A DNA stretch of 10,430 nt from Thalassovita sp. (GCA_029212905.1 JARGPB010000036.1:1-10430), one strand, 5' to 3'. Shown: positions 1 to 6,272, numbered from the stretch's first letter. Numbers and translations are program-made. The notes: generated by a model not told the origin, from the letters alone.

Positions 1-28
1 CCTTTGGTGCAGTAAATGCTACCAAAGG
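1..28. terminator. Hairpin overlapping the stop of the small minus-strand ORF; possible terminator
   Basis: CCTTTGGT (1-8) and ACCAAAGG (21-28) are perfect reverse complements. Inside them GCA (9-11) can pair with TGC (17-19), leaving a GTAAA loop and one bulged T, so the stem has about 11 pairs. The TAG stop of the minus-strand ORF (19-21) lies inside it. Such a hairpin could end the minus-strand transcript, but any U-tract would lie before position 1 and is not visible. Read on the plus strand, no T-run follows. Confidence 0.35.
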
Positions 29-288
29 AGCGGCATCAAACCGCGATAGGTCCATGGTTCTTGAGAGCTATCTGCCGGCTCGGGAGAGTTCCCTGCTGGC
101 TTTGGTGATTTTATTTTGCACTTGGCGATTGAGCGTTTGGACGACTTTTCGGATTTAAGGGGTTTCACACTTCTTGGTGCTGGCCCGGTGGGTGCCGGTG
201 ACGGGAGCGCGAAAGGTGAACCCGCAGATTGATTGCGCGAGATTTCTGCAAGAAGGCTTGTGGAACTATATTGTGTGGTCTGAGACAT
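19..288 (-). CDS. Hypothetical small basic protein, Pro/Ser/Lys-rich (89 aa)
   Basis: I do not recognise this protein. The 89-residue product is rich in Pro, Ser and Lys, with one Cys near residue 57 and no membrane segment or signal peptide. The middle (about residues 40-65) is strongly basic, and the whole looks disordered. The ATG at 286-288 has a plausible ribosome site, AAGGAA, about eight bases upstream on the minus strand, which is the main argument that it is real. The coding stretch is near 50% GC by my count of two lines, lower than neighbouring genes, so it may be recently acquired or a spurious ORF. It diverges from dusA, and a hairpin covers its stop codon. No function can be assigned. 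Confidence 0.4.
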   Translation of the reverse strand: MSQTTQYSSTSLLAEISRNQSAGSPFALPSPAPTGPAPRSVKPLKSEKSSKRSIAKCKIKSPKPAGNSPEPADSSQEPWTYRGLMPLLW

Positions 289-330
289 GATATTCTTCCT
301 TGATCGATTATGAGGAGCTGGTGTTGATTT

Positions 331-344
331 TTTCCGGCCGGAAA
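331..344. repeat. Perfect 14-base palindrome TTTCCGGCCGGAAA
   Basis: TTTCCGGCCGGAAA reads the same on both strands. It resembles the second palindrome at 368-379 (10 of 12 central positions identical, with the two differences symmetric), and their centres are 36 bases apart. The pairing of two similar dyads in a divergent promoter region suggests a dimeric regulator's operator, which is an inference only. Confidence 0.5.
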
Positions 345-367
345 TCGGTTGATTGATTTTTTTAAGG

Positions 368-379
368 TTCAGGCCTGAA
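368..379. repeat. Perfect 12-base palindrome TTCAGGCCTGAA
   Basis: TTCAGGCCTGAA is self-complementary and related to the palindrome at 331-344. Its right half, CCTGAAA (374-380), can instead pair with TTTCAGG at 395-401, so two mutually exclusive foldings are possible in RNA. Function is unknown. Confidence 0.45.
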
Positions 380-437
380 ATGGGTAGGAATGTGTTTCAG
401 GAGGGCCCCTCACTTGGGGATGCAGGCCCTGCAAAAA

Positions 438-457
438 GCTGCTACTCGGTAGCAAGC
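438..457 (+). other. Stem-loop upstream of dusA
   Basis: TGCTAC (440-445) and GTAGCA (449-454) form a six-pair stem around a TCG loop. GC (438-439) and GC (456-457) extend it past one bulged A. No T-run follows, so it is not a classical terminator. It lies about 66 bases before the dusA start and could be part of its 5' leader if transcription begins upstream. Confidence 0.35.
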
Positions 458-523
458 GTTCTCGGAAAACCTACGGAAACCACCGAAAATGCGGCAAAGT
501 AACGAAACCACGGAATTCCTGTT

Positions 524-1519
524 ATGTCATTGAATTCAAATGTAGAATCTGCCGCTAGGCTCAGTGTTGCACCCATGATGGATTGGACAGATCGGCATTG
601 CCGCTATCTGCATCGGCTGCTGTCTCGGCATACGCTGCTGTACACCGAGATGGTCACCTCGCCGGCGTTGGTGCGCGGGGGGGCGTTGCATTTGTTGGAA
701 TACTCGGCCCAAGAACACCCCGTGGCGTTGCAGTTGGGCGGTTCCGATCCGGTTGAGCTGGCCAAGGCCGCCAAAATGGGGGCTGACGCGGGCTATGACG
801 AGATCAACCTGAATGTCGGCTGCCCCTCGGACCGGGTACAGTCGGGCACGTTCGGGGCGGTGCTGATGAAACAGCCTGATCTGGTCGCCAATTGCGTTCA
901 AGCCATGCAAGAGGCCGTCGGGGTCGAAGTCACGGTGAAATGTCGGATCGGTGTCGACGACCAGGACCCCGAACACGTTCTGCCCGCGTTTCTGGAAACT
1001 GTCAGTGCGGCGGGCTGTCGTCGGTTCAGTGTCCACGCGCGCAAGGCGTGGTTGCAGGGGCTCTCGCCCAAAGAAAACCGTGATATTCCGCCTTTGGACT
1101 ATCCTTTGGTGTTGCGGATGAAGGAGCGGTTCCCGCATCTGCATTTGTCGATCAATGGGGGTATCACGTCGTTGGAACAGGCGCGGACGTTTCTGGATGC
1201 CGGGCTGGACGGGGTGATGATCGGGCGCGCGGCCTACCATCAACCAAGTGACATTCTGTGCCAGGCAGATCCGATGGTTTATGGCGACGGCCAGGCCAGC
1301 GACCCGGCCGAGGCCGTGTTGCAGATGCTTCCTTATATCGACAATCACCTGACGCGCGGCGGAAAACTGGGGCAGGTGACGCGCCACATGCTGGGCGTGT
1401 TCGCGGGCCGCCCCGGAGCGCGGCAATGGCGGCGCATCCTGTCAGAGGGGGCGCATAAACCCGGTGCAGGACCTGAATTGGTCGAACAGGCGCTCGCCCA
1501 AGTCCAGCAGGCCGGATGA
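524..1519 (+). CDS. dusA: tRNA dihydrouridine synthase A (DusA)
   Basis: This FMN enzyme uses NADPH to reduce uridines at positions 20/20a in the tRNA D-loop, in the cytoplasm. The 331-residue product matches the usual length and is very close to E. coli DusA. Visible hallmarks are SVAPMMDWTDRHCRY near the N-terminus (residues 14-28), the NVGCPSDRVQSG loop with catalytic Cys100, TVK with Lys139, HARKAWL starting at His171, the FMN phosphate-site stretch INGGI (210-214) and IGRAAY (233-238), and the C-terminal helical tRNA-binding part with TRHMLG and GARQWRR. The start is preceded only by a weak GGAA ribosome site eight bases away, inside a GGAATTCC palindrome. The permease gene follows after 69 bases on the same strand and is probably cotranscribed. 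The 5' end of dusA is a known integration site for prophages and islands. No second copy of it is seen here, so the site looks unoccupied. Confidence 0.97.
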   Translation: MSLNSNVESAARLSVAPMMDWTDRHCRYLHRLLSRHTLLYTEMVTSPALVRGGALHLLEYSAQEHPVALQLGGSDPVELAKAAKMGADAGYDEINLNVGCPSDRVQSGTFGAVLMKQPDLVANCVQAMQEAVGVEVTVKCRIGVDDQDPEHVLPAFLETVSAAGCRRFSVHARKAWLQGLSPKENRDIPPLDYPLVLRMKERFPHLHLSINGGITSLEQARTFLDAGLDGVMIGRAAYHQPSDILCQADPMVYGDGQASDPAEAVLQMLPYIDNHLTRGGKLGQVTRHMLGVFAGRPGARQWRRILSEGAHKPGAGPELVEQALAQVQQAG

Positions 1520-1588
1520 TTTTTCTGTCGCTCCAAAGATAGATCGGGCTAAGTAGGCGCGGGTGAACGCAGGCTGGAGAAGAGCGCA

Positions 1589-2413
1589 ATGCCGGATACG
1601 ACTTTGCTGATGTTAATGTTGGTGATGCTGATGGGGATCGGTGGCTTCGCGGGGGTGCTGGCGGGGTTGCTTGGCGTGGGCGGAGGCATCGTTCTGGTGC
1701 CTGCCTTCTTTTACGCCTTTAAAACATTGGGTTATGATGGCCCCCATCTGATGCAGATCTGTCTTGCGACCTCTTTGGCGACGATCATCGTGACCTCGGT
1801 GCGTTCGGTTCTGAGCCATCACAAAAAAGGCGCCGTGGACTGGCAAATCCTGCGCACTTGGGCACCTGGGATCGCAATCGGGGCGGTGATTGGCATGTTG
1901 ACGGTTGCGTCGCTGCGCTCAAGCACGCTTCAAGGGATTTTCGGGGTTTTGGCGCTGATCATCGGTATGTACATGGGCTTTGGCCGGGCTGAATGGCGGC
2001 TGGGACAGGCGATGCCCAAGGGGATCTTGCGGGCGGTGCTATCGCCCATGGTGGGGTTCTTGTCGGTGCTGATGGGGATCGGCGGCGGCAGCTTTGGCGT
2101 TCCGATGATGAGCCTCTATAACACGCCAATCCATCGCGCGGTGGCCACGGCAGCTGGGTTCGGAGTGATCATCGCCGTGCCCTCGGTTATCGGGTTTTTG
2201 CTGTTGGATATAGAGGCATCGGCCAAACCGCCACTGACGATTGGCGCGGTCAATCTGGTGGCATTCGGGGTGGTGATTGCAATGACGCTGATTACGGCTC
2301 CGCTGGGGGTAAAGCTGGCGCATTCCATGGATCCCAAACCACTGAAACGCGTCTTTGCCGTTTTCCTGACGCTGGTTGCGCTGAACATGCTGCGGAAGAT
2401 TTTACTGGGTTAA
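1589..2413 (+). CDS. TSUP-family permease (sulfite exporter TauE/SafE type)
   Basis: This is an inner-membrane protein of 274 residues made of two related halves of hydrophobic helices, as in the TauE/SafE (TSUP) family, which moves sulfite, sulfoacetate or other small organic and sulfur anions. The repeated family signature appears twice: GLLGVGGGIVLVP (about 26-38) and LMGIGGGSFGVP (about 161-172). The rest is mostly transmembrane segments joined by short loops. The ATG has a good GGAGA ribosome site about ten bases upstream. It lies 69 bases after dusA and converges on the DUF1289 gene, sharing the four bases TTAA with its stop codon. No sulfonate or sulfur catabolism gene is nearby, so the substrate cannot be inferred from context. 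The family call is secure; a name such as tauE would be over-specific. Confidence 0.92.
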   Translation: MPDTTLLMLMLVMLMGIGGFAGVLAGLLGVGGGIVLVPAFFYAFKTLGYDGPHLMQICLATSLATIIVTSVRSVLSHHKKGAVDWQILRTWAPGIAIGAVIGMLTVASLRSSTLQGIFGVLALIIGMYMGFGRAEWRLGQAMPKGILRAVLSPMVGFLSVLMGIGGGSFGVPMMSLYNTPIHRAVATAAGFGVIIAVPSVIGFLLLDIEASAKPPLTIGAVNLVAFGVVIAMTLITAPLGVKLAHSMDPKPLKRVFAVFLTLVALNMLRKILLG

Positions 2414-2646
2414 TTGCCCCGGTCCAGACGGGCCTTGCGACCGCCACGCCGTTGTTTCAGGCGGGATGCGCGCGTTGGAAGTTCGGCCATCAGGGTCGCG
2501 CGGTCCTCATTCGTCATCTTGGACCAGGCGGTGATTTCATCAATCGTACGCAGACAGCCGGTGCACAGTCGCTCTTGTGGGTGGATCACACAGATGTTGA
2601 TACAGGGCGATTGGATCTCGTCGCGCTGCCAGATGTCGTTGCTCAT
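2410..2646 (-). CDS. DUF1289 family cysteine-cluster protein
   Basis: This small cytoplasmic protein (78 aa) of the DUF1289 family has no established reaction. Its mark is the four-cysteine pattern SPCINIC...LCTGC at Cys15, Cys19, Cys28 and Cys31 (C-x3-C-x8-C-x2-C), which suggests a metal or iron-sulfur site. The motif is followed by a conserved EITAWSKM stretch and a basic Arg/Lys-rich tail. The start codon overlaps the ruvX stop as ATGA, and a GAGGG ribosome site sits seven bases upstream inside ruvX, so translation is probably coupled. It is the last gene of the ccmI-ruvX operon. Its TAA stop shares TTAA with the convergent permease gene, leaving no room for an intergenic terminator. The metal-binding role is an inference from the cysteines. 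Confidence 0.88.
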   Translation of the reverse strand: MSNDIWQRDEIQSPCINICVIHPQERLCTGCLRTIDEITAWSKMTNEDRATLMAELPTRASRLKQRRGGRKARLDRGN

Positions 2647-3119
2647 ACGTCTGCCCTCATGTGGCCCAGCCGATCCAGAACCCCCTGAAGGATATACGAG
2701 GCTGCCACATTGTCGATCAGCTCGGCCCGGCGCTTGCGCGACGTGTCGGCCTCCAGCAAGGCGCGTTCGGCCGCGACGGTAGACAGTCGTTCGTCCCAGA
2801 ACCCGATCGGCAGTTCGGTCAGCTGTGCCAGATTGCGGGCAAATGCGCGGGTGGATTGGCAGCGGGGGCCTTCGGATCCGTCCATATTGCGCGGAAGACC
2901 CAGCACAATCCCCGAGACCTGACGCGCCGCGATGATGTCCAGTAGGCGCGCGGCGTCCAGCGAGAACTTCTTGCGTTTCACCGTCTCTGTGGGCGTGGCG
3001 ACTCCACGCAGCACATCTGACAGTGCGACACCGATGGTTTTCGTCCCCAAATCCAGCCCCATCAAAGGCCCGTGTGCGGGCAGAGCGGCGACAAAGGCGT
3101 CAAAATCATCCAGAACCAT
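2643..3119 (-). CDS. ruvX: RuvX/YqgF, putative pre-16S rRNA nuclease
   Basis: A cytoplasmic RNase H-fold nuclease of the YqgF/RuvX family, implicated in maturing the 5' end of 16S rRNA and earlier proposed as a Holliday-junction resolvase. The 158-residue product has the full motif set: GLDLGTKTIGVALSD (21-35, acidic Asp23), LGLPRNMDGSEG (73-84), FWDERLST (107-114) and IDNVAASYILQ (135-145). A longer in-frame reading (to 3266) adds 49 residues, but these lie wholly within ccmI and are Arg/Gly-rich and unlike the family. I chose the ATG at 3117-3119, which gives the usual length and overlaps the ccmI stop as TAATG. Its own ribosome site is weak, so it probably depends on reinitiation from ccmI. 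The stop overlaps the DUF1289 start (ATGA). Confidence 0.95.
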   Translation of the reverse strand: MVLDDFDAFVAALPAHGPLMGLDLGTKTIGVALSDVLRGVATPTETVKRKKFSLDAARLLDIIAARQVSGIVLGLPRNMDGSEGPRCQSTRAFARNLAQLTELPIGFWDERLSTVAAERALLEADTSRKRRAELIDNVAASYILQGVLDRLGHMRADV

Positions 3120-4342
3120 TACAGCACCCCGGCGCGTGCAGCGCCCGCGCGGATGGTGTCCAGTGCCTCGGGGCGGTCCTTGAAGACTTGCTGCGCTTCG
3201 GTCCAGATGGCCCGCGCGCGATCCGTTTCGCCCAGCACGCCATAGGCCGAAATCAGCCGCGCCCATTCCTCGGGCGTGCCGCCCTCGGTGGCCAGCCGTT
3301 CACCCAATTGCGACACCATTCCGCGGATCATCTCCTTACGCTCGTCCTCGGTCATGTCCTTGGCGGCGTCCATGTCAGATTGCGAGGGGCCTTTCAGGGC
3401 CTCAAGGGGTGGCAATGTGTATTCGACACCTGCGCGCATCGCCAGATCCTGGATTTGGCCACGTATGGGCGCGATCCAGGGCGCATCGGCGGGTCCTTCG
3501 CGCAGCAACCTGTCCCACGCGCGGAACGCCTGATCAGGGCGGCCGGTCTGGGCCAGCATCAGGCCAATATAATACCGTGCGGGTCCATTGCGAGGCTCGC
3601 GCGACAGGGCGGCCAGAAGGGCATTTTCGGCCTCGGGTGAGACATAGCCATTCGTGGCCAGAATCAGCATGTCAGCATAGTCGACATAATCCTGCGCCTG
3701 GGCCGCATCCGCTTTTATCTCCAGAACTTTTTGCTGAGCCTCATAGGCGGCGCGGAAGTTGCCCAAGGCGGCCTCGTTGCGGGCCAGCAGGACATAGCCC
3801 TGCAAATCGTCGGGGCGGTCAGCCACGGCCTGGCGCAGCTTTTCGACCAATGCGATGTATTCTTTGGGCGGTTCGCCCATCGGATTGCCCGCGGGCATTT
3901 TTGCTTCGACTTCGGCCTGGGTGGGGCGGGTGTCGTGGGCCTCTTTGGCCAGTTCGATCCGGTGCGATAGCCCCAGATCACCATATCCCGGCGCACCCAG
4001 AGCCCAATAGAGCCCGATGGACCCGGCCACCAACGTCATGCCCATTGCAACGGCAACACCGTGGCCCAGACCTTCGGGTTGGCCACCGGTGTCTCCACCT
4101 GCCTTGACCTGAGCATCCGCAGCCAGCACCCGCCGCGAGATTTCGGCCTTGGTGCGCTCGGCATCCTCGGCGTTGATCACGCCCCGAGCGAGATCTTTTT
4201 CCACCTCTTTCAACTGATCGCGATACACGCGCAGATCATAGGCCGCGGGGGGCTCTTCTCCGATGCGGCCCTTCACAAGGGTGCGCGCCAAAAGAGTGGC
4301 CGCTACAAATGCGATAACGCCGATGATGATCCAAAACAGCAT
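3119..4342 (-). CDS. ccmI: Cytochrome c biogenesis protein CcmI (CycH)
   Basis: CcmI presents apocytochrome c to the haem-ligation complex (CcmF/CcmH) of the type I cytochrome c maturation system. It is anchored in the inner membrane with a periplasmic C-terminal domain. The 407-residue protein starts with a transmembrane helix (about 1-22), then a cytoplasmic loop containing the family motif RVYRDQLKEVEKDLARG, a second transmembrane segment (about 96-116), and a periplasmic part with TPR-like helices (about 179-212 and 252-281) and an Ala-rich C-terminus. An in-frame start at 4441 would add 33 residues, but the ATG at 4342 has a strong GGAGG just upstream and places the hydrophobic helix at the N-terminus as in the family. 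It leads the minus-strand operon and overlaps ruvX by one base. It diverges from soxB. No other ccm genes are in the window, and in Rhodobacter ccmI is also separate from them. Confidence 0.93.
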   Translation of the reverse strand: MLFWIIIGVIAFVAATLLARTLVKGRIGEEPPAAYDLRVYRDQLKEVEKDLARGVINAEDAERTKAEISRRVLAADAQVKAGGDTGGQPEGLGHGVAVAMGMTLVAGSIGLYWALGAPGYGDLGLSHRIELAKEAHDTRPTQAEVEAKMPAGNPMGEPPKEYIALVEKLRQAVADRPDDLQGYVLLARNEAALGNFRAAYEAQQKVLEIKADAAQAQDYVDYADMLILATNGYVSPEAENALLAALSREPRNGPARYYIGLMLAQTGRPDQAFRAWDRLLREGPADAPWIAPIRGQIQDLAMRAGVEYTLPPLEALKGPSQSDMDAAKDMTEDERKEMIRGMVSQLGERLATEGGTPEEWARLISAYGVLGETDRARAIWTEAQQVFKDRPEALDTIRAGAARAGVL

Positions 4343-4533
4343 GATGCCTCCAAGTCGTTCGGCCAAACATGTATATCCCACGCTTGAATGGAAAAAGGGC
4401 AAACTGACGCAATGCCCCACCATGTCGCAATTGTGACCCATTGCGGCGTTTCAAAACGGGGCTGAACCGGCGCAAAAGTCCAGTTAGGGTTTACAGGATG
4501 ACTGCATTCGGATTCGAGGCCCAAGAGACGACT
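4343..4533. promoter_or_regulatory. Divergent regulatory region between ccmI and soxB
   Basis: This 191-base gap must hold the promoters of the ccmI operon (leftward) and the sarcosine oxidase operon (rightward). Two inverted repeats stand out: GTCGCAATTGTGAC (4424-4437, 12 of 14 positions symmetric) and CGTTT-CA-AAACG (4447-4458). A TATACA box on the minus strand (4375 to 4370), 28 bases before the ccmI ATG, could be its -10 element, but no good -35 was found. For soxB a weak CTGAAC-N17-TAGGGT pair (4462-4490) is possible. The ccmI ribosome site GGAGG lies at 4347-4351. Regulator identity is unknown; in Pseudomonas, sarcosine genes are controlled by AraC-family activators. Confidence 0.5.
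4347..4351 (-). promoter_or_regulatory. Ribosome binding site deciding the ccmI start
   Basis: GGAGG on the minus strand lies four bases before the ATG at 4342. It supports the shorter CcmI, beginning MLFWIII, over the in-frame start at 4441, which would add a non-conserved 33-residue leader running through the divergent promoter region. Confidence 0.6.
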
Positions 4534-5778
4534 ATGAAACGCTATTCTGCCTTTGCCATTGCCCGTGAAGCCGCCCGCTACCACACCGGATGGGAGCGCG
4601 CCTGGGCCTCGCCCAGCCCAAAGAAGAAATATGACGTTGTGATCGTCGGTGCGGGCGGGCATGGGCTGGCGACGGCCTATTACCTGGGTAAGAATTTCGG
4701 GATCACCAATGTGGCGGTGATCGAAAAGGGCTGGCTGGGCGGCGGTAACACCGGGCGGAACACCACGATCATCCGCTCGAATTACCTGCAGGATCCCTCG
4801 GCTGCGATTTATGAAAAGGCGCGGTCTCTGTATGAAACGATGAGCCAGGATTTGAACTATAACGTCATGTTCAGCCCGCGCGGCGTGATCATGCTGGCCC
4901 AGACCCACCACGAGGTGCGCGGCTATCAGCGCACGGCCCATGCCAATGCGCTGCAAGGCGTCACCACGGAATTCATTGGTCCGCAGAGGGTCAAGGAACT
5001 GGTGCCGATCATCAATCTGGACGGGCCGCGATACCCGGTTCTGGGCGGGCTGTGGCAGGCGCGCGGCGGTACGGCGCGTCACGACGCAGTGGCCTGGGGT
5101 TATGCGCGTGCGTGCTCGGACATGGGGATGGACATTATCCAGCAATGCGAGGTTACCGGCGTCCGCCGCGACGGAGACAAAGTCGTGGGCGTCGATACCA
5201 CCAAGGGCGCAATTGATTGCGATAAGCTGGGGATCGTTGTTGCGGGGCATTCTGGCGTTCTCGCCGAACAGGCTGGGTTCCGTCTCCCGATCGAATCGCT
5301 GGCGCTACAGGCTCTGGTGTCCGAACCGATCAAGCCCTGCATGGATGTGGTTGTCATGGCCAACACGGTGCATGGGTACATGTCTCAGTCAGACAAAGGC
5401 GAGATGGTGATCGGCGGCGGGACCGACGGATATAACAACTATACCCAGCGCGGATCGTTCCATCATATCGAGGAAACCGTCAGGGCCCTGGTGGAAACTT
5501 TCCCCATGATCAGCCGCCTGAAAATGCTGCGCCAATGGGGCGGAATCGTGGACATGACGGGCGATCGTTCACCCATCCTGTCGAAAACCCCGGTCGAAGG
5601 GATATTTGTCAACTGCGGTTGGGGGACTGGCGGGTTCAAGGCGATCCCCGGATCCGGCTGGGCCATGGCCCAGCTGATGGCCAAGGGGTACTCGCCATTG
5701 GCGGATGACTTTGGCCTGAACCGCTTTGCCGAGGGGCGTTTCATCGACGAAAGCGTGGCCGCAGGGGTGGCGCATTGA
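4534..5778 (+). CDS. soxB: Sarcosine oxidase, beta subunit
   Basis: The beta subunit carries the flavins that oxidise sarcosine (N-methylglycine) and pass electrons to oxygen within the cytoplasmic heterotetrameric enzyme. The 414-residue product begins MKRYSAFAIAREA, as family members do. It has an FAD-binding Rossmann motif VVIVGAGGHGLATAYYL (35-51), GGNTGRNTTIIRSNYL (70-85), the segment ARHDAVAWGY (181-190) whose His183 aligns with the histidine that binds FMN covalently in characterised enzymes, and the C-terminal FVNCGWGTGGFKAIPGSG (358-375). In-frame starts at 4441 and 4498 were rejected because they add residues foreign to the family. Ribosome site AAGAGA is weak. It is the first gene of the operon, divergent from ccmI, and its TGA overlaps the next ATG (TGATG). 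Confidence 0.97.
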   Translation: MKRYSAFAIAREAARYHTGWERAWASPSPKKKYDVVIVGAGGHGLATAYYLGKNFGITNVAVIEKGWLGGGNTGRNTTIIRSNYLQDPSAAIYEKARSLYETMSQDLNYNVMFSPRGVIMLAQTHHEVRGYQRTAHANALQGVTTEFIGPQRVKELVPIINLDGPRYPVLGGLWQARGGTARHDAVAWGYARACSDMGMDIIQQCEVTGVRRDGDKVVGVDTTKGAIDCDKLGIVVAGHSGVLAEQAGFRLPIESLALQALVSEPIKPCMDVVVMANTVHGYMSQSDKGEMVIGGGTDGYNNYTQRGSFHHIEETVRALVETFPMISRLKMLRQWGGIVDMTGDRSPILSKTPVEGIFVNCGWGTGGFKAIPGSGWAMAQLMAKGYSPLADDFGLNRFAEGRFIDESVAAGVAH

Positions 5779-6272
5779 TGAAATATGCTCTGATTAGCCT
5801 GTTGTTTGCCTGGGCCTCGCCTGTTGTGGCCGAACAACCCGTGCGTATCGCGCCTGCCGAGTTCCAGGTCAGGGCCGATCCGGCCTTGGGGGTATGTGTG
5901 GCCACCGATCACCTGCTGTCCGCGCGCAAGGCGGGGATGGATGTGGCATTTGTCCTGCGTCAGGATCAGCAAGTCGAGATGATCCTGGCCCCGGATGGAT
6001 ATGCGCGCACGGGGCGTCTGCCGCAGATCCTGGAGTTCGGTTTCCCAGACAGTATGACCCTGCGCAGCGCCGCGACCTTGAAAAACGGCCGCTTCCTGAT
6101 CGAACTGTACGCAGACGGGAAATCCTCTCCTTTGTGGATCGCGCTGCGGGGGCAGAGCCGCACCATCGTGACACTGCCACTGCGCCCCAAGGACCGCATC
6201 GGGCTGGATCTGTCCCAAATGGCTGCCGTTTACGCCCAGTTGCAGACCTGTGTGCGGGGGCTAGCGCAATGA
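5778..6272 (+). CDS. Exported protein of unknown function within the sarcosine oxidase operon
   Basis: I cannot name a family. The 164-residue product has a clear signal peptide (MKYALISLLFAWASPVVA, likely cut after Ala18), so it should be periplasmic or secreted. The mature part is about 146 residues with no further membrane segment and exactly two cysteines, Cys40 and Cys158, which could form a disulfide. The C-terminal pattern of a Leu/Asp segment, small residues, then QLQTC is reminiscent of small alphaproteobacterial periplasmic proteins. I chose the ATG at 5778, which overlaps the soxB stop (TGATG) with AGGGG ten bases upstream; a TTG one codon earlier is less likely. It splits the canonical soxB-soxD order. 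The overlap implies coexpression with an enzyme that is cytoplasmic, so its role is puzzling. The gene looks intact, with composition like its neighbours. Confidence 0.85.
   Translation: MKYALISLLFAWASPVVAEQPVRIAPAEFQVRADPALGVCVATDHLLSARKAGMDVAFVLRQDQQVEMILAPDGYARTGRLPQILEFGFPDSMTLRSAATLKNGRFLIELYADGKSSPLWIALRGQSRTIVTLPLRPKDRIGLDLSQMAAVYAQLQTCVRGLAQ

Larger units (their letters stand above)
289..523. promoter_or_regulatory. Divergent intergenic region upstream of dusA, rich in palindromes
   Basis: This 235-base gap lies between a minus-strand ORF and dusA, so it should hold promoters in both directions. I could not pick a convincing -35/-10 pair. It contains two GGCC-centred palindromes (331-344 and 368-379), an odd palindrome TGCAGG-C-CCTGCA (421-433), a stem-loop (438-457), and repeats of GAAA(A)CC just before dusA. 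T-runs occur around 328-333 and 357-363. No coding signal was seen. It could contain operators, a structured leader or a small RNA; the sequence alone does not decide. Confidence 0.45.

Noticed and set aside
1510..1530. Terminator after dusA
   Set aside because: A short T-run follows the stop, but no stable hairpin precedes it, and the permease gene follows closely on the same strand.
3119..3266. 49-residue N-terminal extension of RuvX
   Set aside because: The extension lies inside ccmI and looks like out-of-frame translation; the internal ATG gives the normal family N-terminus and the TAATG junction.
4441..4533. Longer SoxB start (ATG 4441 or 4498)
   Set aside because: Family members begin at the MKRYSAF segment; the extra residues are basic and unconserved, and would remove most of the promoter region.
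4303..5250. 315-codon minus-strand frame across the ccmI-soxB gap
   Set aside because: It opposes the conserved soxB, spans the divergent promoter region and shows no recognisable motif; it ends in the wrong frame over ccmI.
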